From: DASRTE01 sp035316885
GTDB lineage: Bacteria > Actinomycetota > Actinomycetes > Jiangellales > Jiangellaceae
Length of the DNA stretch: 9,906 nt
Direction: 5' to 3'
Assembly (NCBI GenBank): GCA_035316885.1
Contig: DATHII010000088.1
Span: 1 to 9,906 of the forward strand
Part shown: piece after piece, positions 5,919 to 9,906 of the stretch
How positions within the stretch are numbered: the stretch's first letter is position 1
Layout of the letters: every line of letters begins with the position of its first letter
Translations under genes and position numbers: made by a program
Notes under the pieces: model-generated
What the model saw: the letters and a program-made list of their open reading frames with translations, nothing else
Told to the model about the DNA's origin: nothing
Database searches by the model: none

Positions 5919-6146
5919 TTACCTCTCGACGGTCGTGCGATGCGCAGTGGCGAATCTGCGCCACCTCATCATCGACCGGATGACGTCCTCGCAGCTCACG
6001 ACACGCTGCAACTGGCCGCGCATTCCACGGGTCCCCCCCGCGAGCCGCTCGCGGTCGAGGATCTGTACGTCGTTGCCGCCGGCCAGCGCCCGGGTGCCGA
6101 TGCCGCGGGCCATGCTCCCGGAGCCGAGAATGCTGATGCTGGTCAT
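5919..6146 (-). CDS. 75-residue ORF with an NADPH:F420-reductase-like N-terminus (probably truncated)
   Basis: The first 33 residues (MTSISILGSGSMARGIGT then RALAGGNDVQILDRE) match the opening of NADPH-dependent F420 reductase-like proteins: beta strand, GxGxMxxxIG dinucleotide loop (residues 8-17), helix, and second strand ending in an acidic residue. The family is about 200-220 residues; here the similarity stops at residue 33. The remaining 42 residues (GQLQRVVSCEDVIRSMMRW...) are not recognised, yet keep strong G/C third-position bias in this frame. A run of seven G on this strand (6033-6039) lies near the break. The ATG is two bases after the cyclase TGA and the ORF ends four bases before the membrane protein, so it is likely translated. 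It cannot form a complete Rossmann domain; a relic or a repurposed short protein are both possible. Confidence 0.6.
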   Translation of the reverse strand: MTSISILGSGSMARGIGTRALAGGNDVQILDRERLAGGTRGMRGQLQRVVSCEDVIRSMMRWRRFATAHRTTVER

Positions 6147-6148
6147 GC

Positions 6149-9100
6149 TCAGGCCCGCCTTTCGATGTGGCCGGGTGAGTGAGGAGGAGAGTCGCCCGGT
6201 TCAACGAGCGCCGTCGGGTAGTGAGGGAGTGGGGTCGCGACGACACCGAGCCCGCTGAGGATGGCGTCGGCAACCGGATCGCCGGTCGACTCCGCCCCCG
6301 CTGGGCTGGTCAGACGGGCGATCGCCAGCCGGGTCAGCGCTTCTTCGTAGGGTGCTCCGGCCGCAACCGCCGCAGCCAGGCTGTCGTCCAGAGCCTGGAT
6401 GGCCGCATCCAGATCACCCTGCAGCGCGTGTGCCCAACCGATTGTGCGGTCCAGAAAGGCCCGCTGAACGGGCTGCTCGGCACGGGCCAGGGTCCGTCGG
6501 GCGACTGTGATCGCTGCGGCTGGGTCCGCGACCAGGAGCAGCCGCTCCGCCTCCCTCGCTTCGGCGTCGATGAGGTGCGCGTTCGCGCCGATCCTGCGAA
6601 GCTTGGCGATCGCCTCGGCGAGCAGCGACTCAGCCCTGGCGAGATCGCCGGAGCGAGCCGCGGCGCGGCCCAGATTGGCTGTCGCGAGCCCGACACCGAT
6701 CGTGTACGCGCTCAGCCGCCACACCTCAAGTGCAGCCTCGAACTCGGCGCATGCTGCATCGAGGTGTCCTTGATCCGAGAGAATCTCGCCGATGTTGTTG
6801 GCCGCCGCGGCAGCCAGCACGACCGCGCCCACCCGCTCGTACGCCTCGCGGCTACGCCGGTAGAGGTCCAGTGCCTCGTCCCAGTGCCCTTCGTAGTAGG
6901 CGTCGACGCCGAGGTTGATCAGGACGTTGCCCTGGCCCTCCCAGTTGCCGAGCTCCTCGTAGATGGGCAACGCGAGCTCCCGGTATCGCGAGTCTGCGGC
7001 GCCGAGGTCGGTGTTCGCCCAGTCGAGCAGGTAGTACGCATGGGCCAGAGCGGCGCGATGGTGGAGCGCCTCGGCCTGCCGGGCAGCGTCCTCCAGGACC
7101 GGGACGGCGTCGGCGTACCGGCCCTGACGCAACCGGGCAGCGCCGTAGGCCAACGTCAGCTCGGCTCTGACGCGAGCGGCGGAAGCCGAAGGGGCTGCGC
7201 CGTCGAGGGCGCGGAAACCCCGTGTGTACAGCTGCAGGGCCACCGAATAGCGAGCCTCCCGCTCGGCCACGTGGCCTTGTTTGCGCAGCAGTTCACCGGC
7301 GGCGCGCGCGTCGCCAACTCGGAGTCGACGGGCCTGCCGGTAGGCATCGGCGGCGTGAGAGTAGAGGCCGCCGAGCTCAGCGAAGTCGCCGACCTGCTCG
7401 TGGACTGCGGCCACTTCTTCCGGAGGCACACCAGCACCGGCGGCAGCTTCCAAGGCTCTGGACAGGAGGGCCGCGGCCTCGACCGGGGCAGCAGCGTGAC
7501 CTGCGCGGTCAGCCGCGACCCGCGACCAGCGCCAGCAGTCCGTGTGCCGGTGGGCCGCGTGGTAGTGCAGCGACAGCGCTGCGGCGTGCTGATTCTCGTC
7601 CCCGGCGAAACGGGCCCTGATCAGGTCGCCGGCTCGTGCGTGCAGCCGGCGACGTCGCTTGAACGAGAGCCCGGCGTAGGCGCCCTCACGCATGAGCGAG
7701 TGTGCAAACCGGAAGTTTCCGGTGCCGTCCGGATCGAGGACGCCGGCCAGGCGGACGAGCCGTTCCCGCACAGCGCGCCGGTCGTCGAGGGTGCCCTCAG
7801 TGGTGGCCAGGTCGAGTAGCAGATCCGCCCGCACATCGATGCCGAGGACGGAAGCGACGCGCGCGAGGTCGCGATCGTGAGCGTCCAGGACGTCGAGGCG
7901 TGCAGCGATGACCGCCTCGACCGTGTCGGGCAGGTCGTCGACCGATGTGCCCCGGCCGGCTGCTGCCGCGAGCTCTCCGAGGAACAACGGGTTGCCACCA
8001 CTGCGCTCGGCGAGAGCGGCCGCCTCGACGACGGTGAAGTCTCCGATCGTCCGGGCAAGCAGGCGTGCGGCGTCGACCGGAAGTGGCTCCAGTTCGAGCC
8101 TGTCGACGCCCGTCACGTCGGAGAGGTCGAGGGCCGAGGGGTCGTCGGCCCGGGACACGAAGACCGCCCAGCCGGTGCCGAGCAGTGCCCTCCACAGCCG
8201 GGTCAGCAGCTGGACCGAACCGTCGTCGAGCCAGTACGAGTCCTCGACGACGAGGATGCCTGAGGGAGGCAACAGGGCGCTGAGGAACCGTGTTGTCGCG
8301 GCGTGCAGTTGCTCGCGGCGAAAGTCCACGGCCAGGCCGGCTGTCACGTCGGTGTCCGGCAGATGGAGGCCGAACGCCACACCGATCAAAGGGACGAGGG
8401 GCACCAGGTCGCCCACCAGCTCACTGACCCGACCGGCCAGAACCTCGGCAACGAGCCCGTCGTCGTCATCGCCATCGAGCCCGAGCAAAGACCGCAGCGG
8501 ATCCCGAACCGGGCGATAAGGCTCGGCCGAGTCGTACGGGCGCGCCTGGACCACGACGGTTGGCAGGTCCGGGGCGAGGGCGCAGGCTTCGGCCAGCAAC
8601 CGCGACTTGCCGATCCCGGGCTTTCCCACGATCTCCACGATCGGGCTACCCCCGGCGCGTGCCCTCTCGAGGGCAGCGGCCAGGACCGCGAGCTCTTTCT
8701 CTCGCCCGACCAACGGGCGGTCGGTAGCCGGGAGAGTGGGCGGCGGGCGGCCTCGCGCCGGATCGACGATCGCTGCCGCGATGCTGTCGGTCTTTCCCTT
8801 GAGGGTGAACGGCCCTACCGGCTGGTGGGAGTATGCGGCCCGGAGCCGATCGAGGACCGCTGTCGTCGCCAGCAAGCCGCCGTCGGGCGCGACACCCATC
8901 ACGCGTGCGGCGACATTCACGGTGTCGCCGAGAACGGTGTAGACCCGGCGATCGTCATCACCCACCGCGACGGCGAAGACCAGACCACGATGGACGCCTG
9001 CCCGCACCGGTTGCCTGAGATGCGCCTCGAGGACGGCACGGACCGCGGCGACCAGACGGTCCTCGTCGTCGGCGAGCGTCGTGGGCGCACCGGCGACGAG

Positions 9101-9906
9101 GATCAACTTGGCCGCCGACACGTCGACGTCCGTGGCCAACAACGTCACCCTGTGGTGCGCACAAGCGCGCTGCGCGGCAAGCACGAAGGCGTGCAACTCG
9201 TCGGCCACGGCCTCTGGTCCGGCTTCTCGCAAGAGCCGGTCGAGGTCGCGGCACTGGACGAAGGCCACCGCCACCTGCCGATGCTCGCCGTCGGTCCCCC
9301 CGAGATGAGGGCGCAACGCCACCGGTACGCCTACTTCTGCCGTGTCCGCGGTTGACGGTTCAACCGCCCGCGGCCTGAAAGATTCCAGAACACCGAGCTC
9401 GGTCGCGGCGGCACGTCGCAGGTGGACCGCGCCGTCACCCACGCGGCGCCCGCGGCAGCGACCCGGCACCACCGCTGCCACGCGGGAGCCCATGACGATT
9501 TGACCGGCGCGGGCGACGTGCTGCAGCTCCACGACCCGGCTGGCCGTCGGGCCGGCGACCAGCAGCTCGCGGTGGTCCTCGCCGGCGAGGAACAGGTCGA
9601 CGCGGCCGGCTTCGATGCCGACCGACATCCTCAGCGTGACCCGACCGGACTCCAACCGGGTGTCGCGAAACCCGCTCATCTCCGTCTGCATGGCGGCCGC
9701 TGCCACCACGGCCCGGTGCTCGTGGTCCGGGCCGTCGAACAGAAGCAGCAACGCGTCGCCGCCGTACCGGAGCAGATCACCGCCACGAGGTCTGGTGACG
9801 GCGAGCAGCCTGTCCACCACGGCGTCGACCAGGTCGGTGAGCTCCTCGGACCCGGCCCGTCCTCGCCGGGCGAGGCGCTCCGAGAGGGCGGTGAAGCCCG
9901 AAACGT
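6149..9906 (-). CDS. Tandem class III cyclase-homology/AAA ATPase/TPR protein, soluble-adenylyl-cyclase-like (5' end outside window)
   Basis: At least 1251 residues; the frame is open to the right edge and begins there with VSGFTALSERLA, the first motif of a class III cyclase, so the true start lies outside. Residue numbers below count from the GTG at 9818-9820. Domain 1 (upstream to about 135) has YGGDALLLLF with Asp22. Domain 2 (about 180-345) has TVLGDTVNVAARV with Thr295, Asn302 and Arg306. An NTPase module follows: PLVGREKEL (369-377), Walker A GKPGIGKS (399-406), Walker B ILVVED (522-527), FRFAHSLMREGAY, then Ala-rich TPR-like helices to about 1190. No C-terminal LuxR HTH is present. 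The order cyclase-cyclase-NTPase-TPR is that of soluble adenylyl cyclase. Likely a cytosolic cAMP-forming or regulatory signalling ATPase; the ligand is unknown. It is probably first in a transcript with the two ORFs downstream. Confidence 0.9.
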   Translation of the reverse strand, partial: VSGFTALSERLARRGRAGSEELTDLVDAVVDRLLAVTRPRGGDLLRYGGDALLLLFDGPDHEHRAVVAAAAMQTEMSGFRDTRLESGRVTLRMSVGIEAGRVDLFLAGEDHRELLVAGPTASRVVELQHVARAGQIVMGSRVAAVVPGRCRGRRVGDGAVHLRRAAATELGVLESFRPRAVEPSTADTAEVGVPVALRPHLGGTDGEHRQVAVAFVQCRDLDRLLREAGPEAVADELHAFVLAAQRACAHHRVTLLATDVDVSAAKLILVAGAPTTLADDEDRLVAAVRAVLEAHLRQPVRAGVHRGLVFAVAVGDDDRRVYTVLGDTVNVAARVMGVAPDGGLLATTAVLDRLRAAYSHQPVGPFTLKGKTDSIAAAIVDPARGRPPPTLPATDRPLVGREKELAVLAAALERARAGGSPIVEIVGKPGIGKSRLLAEACALAPDLPTVVVQARPYDSAEPYRPVRDPLRSLLGLDGDDDDGLVAEVLAGRVSELVGDLVPLVPLIGVAFGLHLPDTDVTAGLAVDFRREQLHAATTRFLSALLPPSGILVVEDSYWLDDGSVQLLTRLWRALLGTGWAVFVSRADDPSALDLSDVTGVDRLELEPLPVDAARLLARTIGDFTVVEAAALAERSGGNPLFLGELAAAAGRGTSVDDLPDTVEAVIAARLDVLDAHDRDLARVASVLGIDVRADLLLDLATTEGTLDDRRAVRERLVRLAGVLDPDGTGNFRFAHSLMREGAYAGLSFKRRRRLHARAGDLIRARFAGDENQHAAALSLHYHAAHRHTDCWRWSRVAADRAGHAAAPVEAAALLSRALEAAAGAGVPPEEVAAVHEQVGDFAELGGLYSHAADAYRQARRLRVGDARAAGELLRKQGHVAEREARYSVALQLYTRGFRALDGAAPSASAARVRAELTLAYGAARLRQGRYADAVPVLEDAARQAEALHHRAALAHAYYLLDWANTDLGAADSRYRELALPIYEELGNWEGQGNVLINLGVDAYYEGHWDEALDLYRRSREAYERVGAVVLAAAAANNIGEILSDQGHLDAACAEFEAALEVWRLSAYTIGVGLATANLGRAAARSGDLARAESLLAEAIAKLRRIGANAHLIDAEAREAERLLLVADPAAAITVARRTLARAEQPVQRAFLDRTIGWAHALQGDLDAAIQALDDSLAAAVAAGAPYEEALTRLAIARLTSPAGAESTGDPVADAILSGLGVVATPLPHYPTALVEPGDSPPHSPGHIERRA

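Noticed and set aside
6149..6300. LuxR-type HTH at the C-terminus of the cyclase/ATPase protein
   Set aside because: The last 60 residues are Pro/Gly-rich (ATPLPHYPTALVEPGD, HSPGHIERRA) and contain no helix-turn-helix.
6179..7819. Long + strand ORF of 546 codons
   Set aside because: It is antisense to the TPR part of the cyclase protein, has no recognisable domain, and arises from high-GC codon bias on the opposite strand.
8303..9355. Long + strand ORF of 350 codons
   Set aside because: Antisense to the cyclase and ATPase domains, whose motifs (Walker A, GDTVNVAAR) are unmistakable on the - strand.

Overview
The window is about 70% GC with strong G/C preference at third codon positions. It carries proteins typical of Actinomycetota: a RipA-type NlpC/P60 hydrolase with a Pro/Ala linker, a PPOX-class putative F420 enzyme, relics of F420-linked proteins, and a large cyclase/ATPase/TPR regulator. 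A soil or desiccation-associated actinobacterium is plausible, but genus cannot be fixed from sequence alone.

Left part (1-2614). The last 16 codons of an unidentified + strand gene converge on a secreted NlpC/P60 cell-wall hydrolase on the - strand (93-1472). A dense array of palindromes built on CGTCTAGACG sits between the two stop codons. A structured, apparently gene-free region of about 416 bp separates the hydrolase from a divergently transcribed ZIP-family-like metal permease (1889-2614).

Middle (2615-4927). A 38-residue CxxC mini-ORF (2685-2801) lies four bases before a PPOX-class, Rv0121-like putative F420-dependent enzyme (2806-3228). An extended-SDR NAD(P)-dependent epimerase/dehydratase (3372-4394) follows. 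It overlaps tail-to-tail, by sharing TTAG, with a shikimate-kinase-like P-loop kinase on the - strand (4391-4927).

Right part (4928-9906), all on the - strand. There is a membrane-anchored coiled-coil protein (4965-5360), then a truncated deazaflavin-dependent nitroreductase relic (5491-5670). Next come a two-TM small protein (5723-5914), a 75-residue ORF starting like an NADPH:F420 reductase (5919-6146), and a very large tandem-cyclase/AAA/TPR protein cut by the right edge (6149-9906). The last three lie 2 and 4 bases apart and look co-transcribed, cyclase first.

The most notable observations are these. The two cyclase domains have complementary catalytic losses, resembling the layout of animal soluble adenylyl cyclase. 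Two broken F420-related coding sequences sit near an intact PPOX gene. A previously easy-to-miss CxxC mini-ORF is coupled to the PPOX gene. The palindrome array and the long hairpin are unexplained by any recognised element. I saw no CRISPR array, tRNA, rRNA, insertion sequence or integrase.
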